NCBI GenBank assembly: GCA_051658525.1
Contig: JBOFMT010000037.1
Location: 1-50,351 of the forward strand
DNA from: JBOFMT01 sp051658525
GTDB taxonomy: Bacteria > Bacillota_I > Bacilli_A > Erysipelotrichales > Erysipelotrichaceae
Length of the DNA: 50,351 nt
Direction of reading: 5' to 3'
Within the stretch, counting starts at the first letter, position 1. Each line of letters starts with the position of its first letter. The position numbers and the translations under genes were made by a program. Below, in pieces: positions 35,019 to 43,587 of the stretch. Under the pieces are notes generated by a model, which was given only the letters and a program-made list of their open reading frames with translations, made no database searches and was not told the DNA's origin.

Positions 35019-35722
35019 TATTTCAATCCTCCAAAACGACGATTGCGGTTGTTGAACTCAGCAATACACAATTCAAGTTGGGCACCATCAAAGTCTGGCC
35101 AAGCAACATCGGTAAAGATGAATTCACTATAGGCATTTTGCCACAGCAAGTAGTTGCTTAGACGTTGTTCTCCACTCGTACGAATCATTAGATCAACTTC
35201 AGGCATACCATAAGTCATCAAGTAGTGTTCAAATCCAGCTTCATCAAGTTCCAATAATGCTGGATTGTCTATACAATCTTTTGCATAAGACTTTGCTGCT
35301 AGTAAGAGTTCACGACGTGCTCCATAGTTTAGTGCAAAACATAAGACCAATCCCGTATTGTGTTTGGTTTTCTCTTTGGCATCTTGAATGATTGCTAGTG
35401 ATTCTTTTGGAAACTCATCAATCTCTCCAATGGTTTCAATGCGCACGTTATTGTTCACTAATTCTTTTAAATAGGCGTTGAAAAAGAATTTTGGTAATTT
35501 CATCAAGTATTCAATTTCCGCTTGTGGTCGAGACCAGTTTTCCGTAGAAAAAGCATAAAGTGTCAATTGTTTGATTCCCAATTTGTTAGCAGCAATCGCA
35601 ACCTTACGAATGTTCTCTGCTCCCGCTTTATGTCCTGCTGTTCTAGGCAAACCTTTGGCTTTTGCCCATCGACCATTGCCATCCATAATCAGTGCAATGT
35701 GGCGCAATGTATTCTCTTCCAT
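35018..35722 (-). CDS. uppS: Isoprenyl transferase (undecaprenyl diphosphate synthase)
   Basis: UppS builds undecaprenyl diphosphate, the lipid carrier for wall and surface glycans. The 234-residue protein starts MEENTLRHIALIMDGNGRWAKAKGLPRTAGHKAG, the cis-prenyltransferase signature, followed by LTLYAFSTENWSRP, LCFALNYGARRE and VDLMIRTSGEQRLSNYLLWQ. The ATG at 35722 is preceded by AGGAGG; a longer frame to 35752 lacks a site. The carrier it makes is needed by the glycan genes at 44758-49914. Confidence 0.97.
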   Translation of the reverse strand: MEENTLRHIALIMDGNGRWAKAKGLPRTAGHKAGAENIRKVAIAANKLGIKQLTLYAFSTENWSRPQAEIEYLMKLPKFFFNAYLKELVNNNVRIETIGEIDEFPKESLAIIQDAKEKTKHNTGLVLCFALNYGARRELLLAAKSYAKDCIDNPALLELDEAGFEHYLMTYGMPEVDLMIRTSGEQRLSNYLLWQNAYSEFIFTDVAWPDFDGAQLELCIAEFNNRNRRFGGLK

Positions 35723-35740
35723 AAAAAAACCTCCTAAAAA

Positions 35741-35765
35741 TAAAACCCACAAAAAACGTGGGTTT
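35741..35765 (-). terminator. Hairpin terminator between frr and uppS
   Basis: Minus strand: stem AAACCCAC / GTGGGTTT with a seven-base loop followed by a T-rich tail, close to the uppS ribosome binding site. Since uppS belongs to the same conserved block, it probably causes partial termination that lowers downstream expression. Confidence 0.75.
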
Positions 35766-35799
35766 TTCTATACATAATTATACAACAAATTATGGTAAA

Positions 35800-36345
35800 T
35801 TATACAGACATTATATCTTTTGTTTTATCCGCAACTACACCATCGATACGTTTAACGAATTCATCCGTCATTTTTTGCACTTTGTCTTGCAAATCTTTTT
35901 TCATATCTTCTGGCATATCTGCTTCTTTTTTGATTGCATCGTTAGCATCACGACGAACATTACGAAGCGCAACTTTGCTTTCTTCTCCGTATTTGTGTGC
36001 TGTTTTGCTTAATTCTTTACGACGATCTTCTGTCAATGCAGGTACATTCAAACGAATCACGTCTCCGTCATTGTTTGGTGTAATTCCTAAATCACTCGCT
36101 AAAATTGCTTTTTCGATGTCTTTTAAGATTGACTTGTCAAACGCTTTGATTACCAATTGACGTCCTTCAACTACTTGAATTTGAGCCATTTGGTTTACTG
36201 GAGTCATTGATCCATAGTAATCTACTTGGACTTTATCCAACATGTTTGCATTGGCACGTCCAGTACGAATACCAGCTAATGTGTGATCCAAAGCCGTAAG
36301 CACTTTTTCCATTTTACTTTTTGTGTTGTTTAAAATTTCACTCAT
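35800..36345 (-). CDS. frr: Ribosome recycling factor
   Basis: RRF splits post-termination ribosomes with EF-G. The protein is 181 residues from the ATG at 36345, beginning MSEILNNTKSKMEKVLTALDHTLAGIRTGRANANML. It contains VDYYGSMTPVNQMAQI and ALRNVRRDANDAIKK. The open frame extends upstream to 36387, overlapping pyrH, but family proteins start at the residue chosen here. The site before it (AAGGG) is rather distant. pyrH ends four bases upstream. Confidence 0.97.
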   Translation of the reverse strand: MSEILNNTKSKMEKVLTALDHTLAGIRTGRANANMLDKVQVDYYGSMTPVNQMAQIQVVEGRQLVIKAFDKSILKDIEKAILASDLGITPNNDGDVIRLNVPALTEDRRKELSKTAHKYGEESKVALRNVRRDANDAIKKEADMPEDMKKDLQDKVQKMTDEFVKRIDGVVADKTKDIMSV

Positions 36346-36349
36346 GTTC

Positions 36350-37063
36350 TTAGTTCCCTTCACTTGTAATGGTAGTTCCGTCCACAAGACCTTGAACGGC
36401 TTTTAAAATATTTCCTTTTTCGTTCATATTGAAGACAATCAAATCTACATTGTTATCCATACACATCGATGTCGCTGTTGTATCCATAACTTGTAATTGT
36501 TTTTGAATCAAATCCATATAGGTAAGATTTTCAAACTTGGTTGCATCCTTTACGACTTTAGGGTCAGCACTGTAGACACCATCAACACCATTTTTTGCCA
36601 TTAAAATAACATCAGCGCCAATTTCACTTGCGCGTAATGCTGCTGTTGTGTCTGTTGAAAAGTAAGGTTCTCCAATTCCAGCACCGAAAATTACAATACG
36701 TCCTTTTTCTAAATGACGAATTGCACGGCGAACAATAAATGGCTCTGCAACTTTACTCATTTCGATTGCAGTTTGCACGCGTGTAGGTACATCAACTTGT
36801 TCCAGAGAGCTTTGTACTGCCAAGGCATTCATAACCGTAGCTAACATCCCCATATAGTCAGCTTGTGAGCGTTCAATCCCAAGTTGTTCCGCCATTTTCC
36901 CACGAACGAAGTTTCCTCCGCCCACAACAATCGCAAGTTCAACACCCAATTCATGTACTTGCTTCAATTCTTCTGCAAGACCTGCTAAGATTTTAGGATC
37001 GAATGAATTTCCTGGTGAAGATAAAGCTTCACCGCTTAGTTTTAATAATACGCGTTTATACAT
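36350..37063 (-). CDS. pyrH: UMP kinase
   Basis: UMP kinase phosphorylates UMP to UDP in pyrimidine nucleotide synthesis. The 237 residues begin MYKRVLLKLSGEALSSP after AAGGTGG. They contain IVVGGGNFVRG, DYMGMLATVMNALA, GAGIGEPYFSTDTTAALRA and AKNGVDGVYSADPK of the amino acid kinase fold. The longer frame to 37102 has no ribosome binding site. It follows tsf across a hairpin terminator. Confidence 0.97.
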   Translation of the reverse strand: MYKRVLLKLSGEALSSPGNSFDPKILAGLAEELKQVHELGVELAIVVGGGNFVRGKMAEQLGIERSQADYMGMLATVMNALAVQSSLEQVDVPTRVQTAIEMSKVAEPFIVRRAIRHLEKGRIVIFGAGIGEPYFSTDTTAALRASEIGADVILMAKNGVDGVYSADPKVVKDATKFENLTYMDLIQKQLQVMDTTATSMCMDNNVDLIVFNMNEKGNILKAVQGLVDGTTITSEGN

Positions 37064-37087
37064 GTTTCTGTCCACCTTCTTTTTCTT

Positions 37088-37112
37088 AAAAAAAGAGCAC
37101 AAAAGTGCCCTT
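37088..37112 (-). terminator. Hairpin terminator between tsf and pyrH
   Basis: Minus strand: AAGGGCAC / GTGCTCTT (one G-U pair) with a TTTT loop, then further T. It starts at the tsf stop codon. Most messages probably end here, so rpsB-tsf would exceed pyrH-frr expression. Confidence 0.8.
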
Positions 37113-38001
37113 ATTTTCCAAATGCTTGATTCATTACTTCTTCGGCAAAGTTATTTTCTTTTTTCTCAATTCCTTCTCCAACAGCATAACGAACAAACTT
37201 AGCACATTCTGTGTTATTTTGTTTTAAGAATTCCGCTACTTTTAAATCAGGATTCATGAAGTAGATTTGATCAACTAAGCACATTTCTTGCAATGATTTA
37301 GAAAGACGTCCTTCAACGATTCCTTGAAGTACTTTTTCTGGTTTAGAAGCTAAACTCTCATCATTTTTCAAAATTTCTAATTGAATGTTACGTTCATGAG
37401 TAATGAAGTCTTGTGACATATCATTACGAGATACGAAGCTTGGGCTCATAGATGCAACTTGCATTGCGATGTATTTAGCCAATTCAGCATCCGTTGTGTT
37501 TTTCATTACTGCAACAGAAGAGATTTTTCCACCCATGTGTACATAAGCACCGAATGTATCAGCATCTTCTTTTGTAATAACTTCCAAACGACGAAGTGTA
37601 ATTTTTTCTCCGATTGTAGCAGTAGCTTCTGCCAAAATCGTTTCTAAAGTTGTACCTTCAATGTTAAGTGCCAATGCTTCTTCAGCAGTTTTTGGCAAGT
37701 GTTCGAAAATGATTTTTTCGATACGATCAAACAAAGCAAGGAATTGCTCGTTTTTCGCAACGAAGTCAGTTTCTGAGTTAATTTCAAATACGATTGCTGT
37801 ATTTCCTTGAACAGCAGCACGTGTCAATCCTTCCGCAGCAACGCGGTCAGATTTTTTCGCAGCTTTTGCGATACCTTTTTCACGCAACCAATCGATTGCT
37901 TTCTCGATATCAGCACCTGTTTCAGTCAAGGCTTTTTTACAGTCCATCATTCCTGCGCCAGTTTTCTCGCGCAATTCTTTTACTAGTTGAGCAGTTACCA
38001 T
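37111..38001 (-). CDS. tsf: Elongation factor Ts
   Basis: EF-Ts recycles EF-Tu by exchanging GDP. The 296 residues begin MVTAQLVKELREKTGAGMMDCKKALTETGADIEKAIDWLREKG, the diagnostic N-terminal domain. They contain EINSETDFVAKNEQFL and two core subdomains. It follows rpsB by 27 bases, the near-universal bacterial order. Confidence 0.98.
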   Translation of the reverse strand: MVTAQLVKELREKTGAGMMDCKKALTETGADIEKAIDWLREKGIAKAAKKSDRVAAEGLTRAAVQGNTAIVFEINSETDFVAKNEQFLALFDRIEKIIFEHLPKTAEEALALNIEGTTLETILAEATATIGEKITLRRLEVITKEDADTFGAYVHMGGKISSVAVMKNTTDAELAKYIAMQVASMSPSFVSRNDMSQDFITHERNIQLEILKNDESLASKPEKVLQGIVEGRLSKSLQEMCLVDQIYFMNPDLKVAEFLKQNNTECAKFVRYAVGEGIEKKENNFAEEVMNQAFGK

Positions 38002-38028
38002 AATTGTTTCTTACCTTTCCTAGAATGC

Positions 38029-38988
38029 TTATTCAGCAGCTTTTGCTGGAGCTTCCGCTTTTACTTCTTTTGTTTCCGCTGGGCGGTCAGTACGAGGTGT
38101 ACGTGGTCCACGGTAGTTTGAATTCCCTTGGTATCCTCCACCTTGACGTCCGTCACGGTTGAATGGACGACGTTGTGCACGACGTTCTTCGTTACGTTGA
38201 CGACGACGACGTTCGTTTTCTTTGATTTGCTCTTCAACATTAACAATAACATCAGCCATTGTAACATCAGCTTCATCAGGGTTTACTTGACCAGCTACAG
38301 ATAACAATCCACCTTTAGCTTCAACGATAGAGTCAGCCATGCAAGAGATAATCAATTTTACAGAGCGTACTGCATCATCGTTTGATGCGATTGGGAAGTC
38401 AACTACATCTGGGTCACAGTTTGTATCAACCATTGCAAATACAGGAATACCTAATTTTTTAGCTTCCGCAACTGCATTGTGTTCTTCTTTTGGATCTACC
38501 ACGAAGATTGCGTTTGGAAGTTTTTTCATTTCTTTGATTCCACCCAAGAAGTTTTCTAAACGAGCTTTTTCTTTACGAATTTGCGCGATTTCTTTTTTCG
38601 GGTAAACTTCGATTAATCCGCTAGCTTCCATCTCTTCGATTTCAACCAAACGTTTAACGCGTTTTTGGATTGTACGGAAGTTTGTTAACAAACCACCTAA
38701 CCATCTTTGGTTAACAAAGAATGATCCAGAACGTAAAGCTTCTTCCATAACGATAGATTGCGCTTGTTTTTTCGTTCCTACGAACAATACTTTACCACCA
38801 TCTTCAGTGATTTTTTTCATTGCAGTGTAAGCAGCATCCAATTGTACTTGAGTTTTCTCAAGGTTGATGATGTATACACCATTTCTTGAAGCGTAGATAT
38901 TTGGCTTCATTTTTGGATTCCAGCGACGAGTTTGGTGCCCGAAGTGTACTCCAGATTCTAATAATTTCTTCATTGAAACAACTGACAT
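38029..38988 (-). CDS. rpsB: 30S ribosomal protein S2 with a long arginine/glycine-rich C-terminal tail
   Basis: S2 binds the 30S head-body junction. The 319-residue protein starts MSVVSMKKLLESGVHFGHQTRRWNPKMKPNIY after GGAGG (ATG 38988). A normal S2 core runs to about residue 253 (QRWLGGLLTNFRT, AIFVVDPKEEHNAV, PVFAMVDTNCDPD). S2 proteins usually end there, at about 230-260 residues. Here about 65 more follow: a run rich in arginine and glutamate (RRRRQRNEERR), then glycine, arginine and asparagine (GRQGGGYQGNSNYRG), then an alanine/lysine/glutamate end. This extension looks disordered and basic. Confidence 0.97.
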   Translation of the reverse strand: MSVVSMKKLLESGVHFGHQTRRWNPKMKPNIYASRNGVYIINLEKTQVQLDAAYTAMKKITEDGGKVLFVGTKKQAQSIVMEEALRSGSFFVNQRWLGGLLTNFRTIQKRVKRLVEIEEMEASGLIEVYPKKEIAQIRKEKARLENFLGGIKEMKKLPNAIFVVDPKEEHNAVAEAKKLGIPVFAMVDTNCDPDVVDFPIASNDDAVRSVKLIISCMADSIVEAKGGLLSVAGQVNPDEADVTMADVIVNVEEQIKENERRRRQRNEERRAQRRPFNRDGRQGGGYQGNSNYRGPRTPRTDRPAETKEVKAEAPAKAAE

Positions 38989-39123
38989 ATTATTTCCTCC
39001 GTTTTGTTGTACCGCCATCACTTCTAACAACTACCACTCAAGTTACGTAAACCGTTTTGAGCACAGGGCAATTGAATCCATGATGTGTGAATGTGCGTAT
39101 TGACTAGCATTACGCCATGAACA

Positions 39124-39151
39124 ATTATATCACAACTTTATAAAAACACAA
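39124..39151 (-). promoter_or_regulatory. Promoter of rpsB-tsf and start of a ~130-base leader
   Basis: Minus strand: -35 TTGTGT (39151-39146), 16-base spacer, -10 TATAAT (39129-39124). Transcription should begin near 39117, leaving about 130 untranslated bases before the rpsB ATG. Leaders of this size often hold S2-responsive structures. I see several short inverted repeats but no decisive motif. Confidence 0.6.
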
Positions 39152-39167
39152 GACTTTGAAACACATT

Positions 39168-40052
39168 TTATTGACGTGGATGTGCTTGCTCATAAACCGC
39201 TTTTAATCGCTCTTGTGAGATATGGGTATAGATTTGTGTGGTCGCTAAGTTTGTATGTCCAAGCAGTGCTTGTACACTGCGCAGATCACATCCATTATCG
39301 AGTAAATGAGTCGCAAAGCTATGTCGAAACATATGTGGATGATACTTTCCCTGGATGCCTGCTTTTTGGACCGCAACATCCAACAAATACTGTACACCAC
39401 GTGTTGTTAGCGGTTGATTGCGATGATTGACAAACACCGTGCTTGAATTCGCATCGCGTTGCATCTTTCGTAAATAGTTCGCACATCCCATATGAAATGG
39501 GACAATACGCTCCTTTGCCCCCTTACCAACTACACGTAAGAGCCGATTATCGAAGTCGATATCTTGATACTGTAAGGCGATGACTTCACTAACGCGCAAC
39601 CCACAAGCATACAATACTTCAAACAAGCAACGATTGCGCAGTCCCATCGGCGAATCACATGCAATACTAGATAAAAATAAATCCATTTCATCATAAAAAA
39701 GAAAATCAGGAATCTTCTTTCCTACTTTCGGATTGCGAATATAAACAAAGGGATTATCCTGAAAGCCTTCGTGCTCGTTACAGTATTTATAAAAGGAGCG
39801 CAAACTGGATAAGTGTCTTGCTACGGTACTCTTTTTTAGCGCCTGTTGACTGGAGAGTTGTTCCATATACGTTAATAACACCATCCGGTCCACAGCTTCT
39901 AAGGTTAGTTCTTGTGCGCTTAAAAAGCGGATAAACTTGGTAATGTCCAATCGATAACTTTGTTCGGTATGCTCGGAACCAGAATTTTGTTTGCCCTTAT
40001 ATACAAGAAAGCGCTCTAGGAGCGCTTGCATGGTGTTAGAATTGTGAGACAT
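39168..40052 (-). CDS. xerC: Tyrosine recombinase XerC/CodV-like
   Basis: Xer recombinases resolve chromosome dimers at dif. The 294 residues have an N-terminal SAM-like core-binding domain and a catalytic domain with the arginine in GLRVSEVIALQ, the HxxR box HMFRHSFATHLL, the second histidine in LLGHTNLATTQ and tyrosine in QIYTHIS. The order topA-trmFO-xerC matches Bacillus (topA-gid-codV). The ATG at 40052 overlaps trmFO by 17 bases and has GGAG only one base away, so the start is uncertain; an ATG at 40031 is an alternative without a site. Confidence 0.92.
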   Translation of the reverse strand: MSHNSNTMQALLERFLVYKGKQNSGSEHTEQSYRLDITKFIRFLSAQELTLEAVDRMVLLTYMEQLSSQQALKKSTVARHLSSLRSFYKYCNEHEGFQDNPFVYIRNPKVGKKIPDFLFYDEMDLFLSSIACDSPMGLRNRCLFEVLYACGLRVSEVIALQYQDIDFDNRLLRVVGKGAKERIVPFHMGCANYLRKMQRDANSSTVFVNHRNQPLTTRGVQYLLDVAVQKAGIQGKYHPHMFRHSFATHLLDNGCDLRSVQALLGHTNLATTQIYTHISQERLKAVYEQAHPRQ

Positions 40053-41325
40053 ACTCCGCCATCACGCGCAATGCCTGGTTCGCCATCGCTTCTTTGCGTT
40101 CGTGTTTTTTTACACGTTCTTGTAATTGCATTATCCCGAAGTTTGCATTCATCGGTTGGAAATGTTTTGGATGCGTATGTGTAATGTAGTAAGCCATTGC
40201 ACCAATCGCGGTGGTTGGTGGTAAAGCAATCGGCTCTTTTCCTTGTAGGAGGCGGGCCATATTCAGTCCTGCTACCATTCCACTCGCAGCGGATTCAATA
40301 TATCCTTCGACCCCACACATTTGACCAGCAAAGAACAAATCATCACGGTCTTTGAATTGGTAGGTTTGACGCAAGATCTTTGGAGAACACATATACGTGT
40401 TTCGATGCATCACACCATAGCGTACAATATTGGCTTGTTCTAAACCTGGAATCATTTGTAGGATTCGCTTTTGTTCACCCCATGTTAAATGGGTTTGGAA
40501 ACCTACGATATTATAAAGGGATGCTGCTGCATCATCTTGGCGCAATTGTACAACCGCATATGGATCTTCTTCTCCATCACGACCTAAACCAACTGGTTTC
40601 ATCGGCCCAAACAACAAGGTTTTTGGTCCACGACGAGCAATTTCTTCAAATGGCATACAACCTTCAAAGAAGATTTCTTTTTCAAACTCTTTTAGAGGCA
40701 CCACATCCGCTTGCATCAAAGCTTCATAGAACGCTTCAAACTGCGCTTTGTTCATCGGACAGTTGATATAATCATCTTCCCCTTTGTCATAACGTGATTT
40801 AAAGTACGCTTTACTAAAATCGATGGAATCTTTTTCAATGATCGGAGCTGCTGCATCGTAGAAATAGAAGTAGTCTTCGTGAATCAATTCTTGAATCGCA
40901 CGACTCATCGCATCACTTGTCAGTGGTCCAGTTGCGATAATGGTCGGTCCTTCTGGAATGGCTGTTACTTCTTCACTATGTACGCTAACAAGTGGATGAT
41001 TTTTAATGACATCGCTCATTGCTGCACTAAATCCTTCACGGTCCACCGCCAAGGCACTACCAGCTGGAACTTGATGTTCACGTGCTGTTTTCATAATAAT
41101 CGAATCAAATAATTCCATTTCTTTTTTCATAACCCCAACCGCATTATTTAAAGCATCACTGCGTAGGGAGTTGGAACAAACAAGTTCCGCAAATTTTTCA
41201 CTCTTATGCGCTGGTGTCATTTTCACCGGACGCATTTCGTATAAATCAACCGCAATGCCGCGTTGGACTAGTTGCCAAGTCGCCTCACAACCAGCAAGTC
41301 CCGCTCCAATTACATTTACTCTCAT
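40036..41325 (-). CDS. trmFO: tRNA (uracil-5-)-methyltransferase TrmFO (folate/FAD dependent)
   Basis: TrmFO makes ribothymidine at position 54 of tRNA using methylenetetrahydrofolate and FAD. The 429 residues start with the FAD-binding fold RVNVIGAGLAGCEATWQL. They contain the conserved CSNSLRSDALNNAVGVMKKEM, NCPMNKAQFEAFYEAL, GCMPFEEIARRG and FAGQMCGVEGYIESAASG. The length is typical. The start overlaps the topA stop by four bases (ATGA type), indicating coupling. Confidence 0.97.
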   Translation of the reverse strand: MRVNVIGAGLAGCEATWQLVQRGIAVDLYEMRPVKMTPAHKSEKFAELVCSNSLRSDALNNAVGVMKKEMELFDSIIMKTAREHQVPAGSALAVDREGFSAAMSDVIKNHPLVSVHSEEVTAIPEGPTIIATGPLTSDAMSRAIQELIHEDYFYFYDAAAPIIEKDSIDFSKAYFKSRYDKGEDDYINCPMNKAQFEAFYEALMQADVVPLKEFEKEIFFEGCMPFEEIARRGPKTLLFGPMKPVGLGRDGEEDPYAVVQLRQDDAAASLYNIVGFQTHLTWGEQKRILQMIPGLEQANIVRYGVMHRNTYMCSPKILRQTYQFKDRDDLFFAGQMCGVEGYIESAASGMVAGLNMARLLQGKEPIALPPTTAIGAMAYYITHTHPKHFQPMNANFGIMQLQERVKKHERKEAMANQALRVMAEYVSQF

Positions 41326-43577
41326 GCTTCATCCTCACTCGTCTTCTTTACCGTTTTCTTCGCCGCTGTTTTCTTGGTTGCGGTTTTCTTCGTTGTTGTT
41401 TTTTTCGTTGTTTTCTTAGCTGTTGCCTTTTTTGTAGTCTTTTTCGGCTTATCGCTCGCATCGACTCCTTCTTCATCCTTTTTCTTATCGGATTTGATGT
41501 AGCGACACTTTGGATAGTTGCTACAAGCAATAAAATCTTTACCAAAACGTGACTTTCTGGTCACAAGATCGTGACCACATTGTGGGCAGGCTTCCCCCGT
41601 TGGTACCGGTTCTGCTTTGACCTTGTCAGATTTAATATATTTACACTCTGGATAGTTACTACAAGCAACAAATTTTCCATAGCGTCCTTTTTTATGAACT
41701 AGCTTTCCTCCACATTGTGGACATGGCTCTTCAATTGGTTCTTCTTCCTCTTCCCCTTTGGTATATTTACAATTTGGGAAATCAATACAACTTACAAACT
41801 TACCATAGCGACCCACACGGTAGACTAATTCCTTGCCACAATCCGGACAGGCTTCCCCCGTGCGTTCTAGTTCTTTTTTCTCCATGTTATCATTTGCAAA
41901 TTGAATGAGTGGTTCAAATTTTTCATAGAAGCTAGTAAGTGCTTCAACATTATTACGAGCACCTTCAGCAATTTCATCCAGTTCACTTTCCATTTGGGCA
42001 GTATAACTAACGTTTACCACATCACTAAAGAATTCAACCAATTTTTCATTGGTCAATTCCCCTTGCTCCGTTGGATAGAAAAACTTCGTTTTTCCCGTTT
42101 CACTCGCTTTATCTAATGTTACATAACCACGTGCTTGTACGGTATCAATGATAGTTGCATAGGTTGAAGGACGACCAATTCCTTTTTCTTCCATCATTTT
42201 GATCAGTTTTGCTTCGGTATAGCGCGCTGGTGGTTGTGTAAAGTTTTGAGTTGCATTAAGTTGGACTGGATCCAAGATTTCATCTACCTCAAGTTGTGGT
42301 AATAGGGTATCTTTGGTTGTTTCATAATCACCATAGATTGCCAAGTATCCATCAAACACCAAGGTAGAACCATTAGCAGAAAATTCAACTCCGTTGTTTT
42401 CTACCTTAACATTCACCGCATCACTTACTGAACTCGCCATCAAACTTGCTAGCGTTCTTGCATAGATTAGTTTATACACGCGGTATTGCTCGCTTGTTAA
42501 ACTATCTTTGATTGATTCTGGTGTGAATGCAAGATTGGTAGGACGAATCGCCTCATGGGCATCTTGTGCATTTTCATTTTTCTTTTGGCGTGCTTTTCCT
42601 ACATAAGCTTCTCCATAGGTTTCACCAATAAAAGCAAGAGCATCTTGGACAAAGCCATCACTCAAACGATAGGAATCACTACGCATATACGTAATCAAAC
42701 CTTGCGTTTGTCCATTGACACTAATACCCTCGTATAATTTTTGGGCAATACTCATTGTTTTCTTCGCTGAGTAATTAAGTTTGGTACTTGATTCTTGTTG
42801 TAAGCTAGACGTAATAAATGGAAGTTTCGCTTCTTTCTTTTTCTTTTTACGTTCGATACTAGCAACACGGGAAACACCATTGCAACGTTGCATTACCTCA
42901 TTGGCATCCGCTTCTGTATCCATTGGTGGTTTCTTTCCATCCACTTTACCAAGCTTTGCAGGAAATTCTAGTTCCCCTTTGTGCATCATGGCTTCAAGTT
43001 CCCAATATTCTTCACTGACAAACGCTCTAATTTCAGCTTCTTTTTCACAGATTAAACGCAAGGCAACCGATTGGACACGCCCTGCACTTTTACTACGAAT
43101 CTTACTCTGTAGTAATTTACTCAATTTAAATCCGATAATACGGTCTAACATTCGACGTGTCTCTTGTGAGCGTACCAAATCTTGATCAATGCTTCTTGGA
43201 TGTTCAAAGGCTGCTAATACTGCCGTTGGTGTAATCTCATTGAAGATGACACGGTTTTGTAAACTTTGATCAACACCTAACTCTTCTGCTAAATGCCAAG
43301 CAATCGCTTCCCCTTCACGGTCCGGGTCGCTTGCAAGATAAACTTCATCGCATTTTTTAGCCAATGCCTTAAGTTCTTTCACTACATCTTTTTTCTCTTT
43401 GCTAATTTTGTATGTTGGTACAAAACCGTTTTCAATATCGATTCCCAATCGTCCAACCCCTGTGGTTGCTAAATCGCGAATGTGTCCTTTACTAGAAACG
43501 ACCGTATAATCTTTACCTAAATATTTCTCAATGGTTTTCGATTTTGATGGTGATTCCACAATTACCAATTTTTTCAT
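41322..43577 (-). CDS. topA: DNA topoisomerase I with three zinc fingers and a lysine/threonine-rich tail
   Basis: TopA relaxes negative supercoils. The 751 residues have the Toprim domain (KLVIVESPSKSKTIEKYLG, ASDPDREGEAIAWHL), the active-site tyrosine in QGLITYMRSDSYR and the IGRPSTYATII region. Three C4 zinc fingers follow (CPDC...CIDFPNC, CPQC...CSNYPEC, CPQC...CSNYPKC). The last 50 or so residues are low-complexity, repeating KKTTKKT/AKK units and ending SEDEA. Such tails resemble bacterial histone-H1-like basic tails and probably bind DNA nonspecifically. It starts ten bases after dprA. Confidence 0.97.
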   Translation of the reverse strand: MKKLVIVESPSKSKTIEKYLGKDYTVVSSKGHIRDLATTGVGRLGIDIENGFVPTYKISKEKKDVVKELKALAKKCDEVYLASDPDREGEAIAWHLAEELGVDQSLQNRVIFNEITPTAVLAAFEHPRSIDQDLVRSQETRRMLDRIIGFKLSKLLQSKIRSKSAGRVQSVALRLICEKEAEIRAFVSEEYWELEAMMHKGELEFPAKLGKVDGKKPPMDTEADANEVMQRCNGVSRVASIERKKKKKEAKLPFITSSLQQESSTKLNYSAKKTMSIAQKLYEGISVNGQTQGLITYMRSDSYRLSDGFVQDALAFIGETYGEAYVGKARQKKNENAQDAHEAIRPTNLAFTPESIKDSLTSEQYRVYKLIYARTLASLMASSVSDAVNVKVENNGVEFSANGSTLVFDGYLAIYGDYETTKDTLLPQLEVDEILDPVQLNATQNFTQPPARYTEAKLIKMMEEKGIGRPSTYATIIDTVQARGYVTLDKASETGKTKFFYPTEQGELTNEKLVEFFSDVVNVSYTAQMESELDEIAEGARNNVEALTSFYEKFEPLIQFANDNMEKKELERTGEACPDCGKELVYRVGRYGKFVSCIDFPNCKYTKGEEEEEPIEEPCPQCGGKLVHKKGRYGKFVACSNYPECKYIKSDKVKAEPVPTGEACPQCGHDLVTRKSRFGKDFIACSNYPKCRYIKSDKKKDEEGVDASDKPKKTTKKATAKKTTKKTTTKKTATKKTAAKKTVKKTSEDEA

Positions 43578-43587
43578 CTGTTTACCC

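Noticed and set aside
39031..39117. tRNA-like or riboswitch-like element in the rpsB leader
   Set aside because: No cloverleaf or known riboswitch core could be drawn; kept only as an untranslated leader.
41322..41480. Tandem DNA repeat at the topA 3' end as a separate repeat element
   Set aside because: The repetition follows from lysine/threonine codons in the coding frame and is described with the gene.
41171..41552. Long plus-strand frames rich in phenylalanine, leucine and valine opposite the topA 3' end
   Set aside because: They are the antisense reading of the lysine/threonine repeats in the topA tail and have no ribosome binding site.
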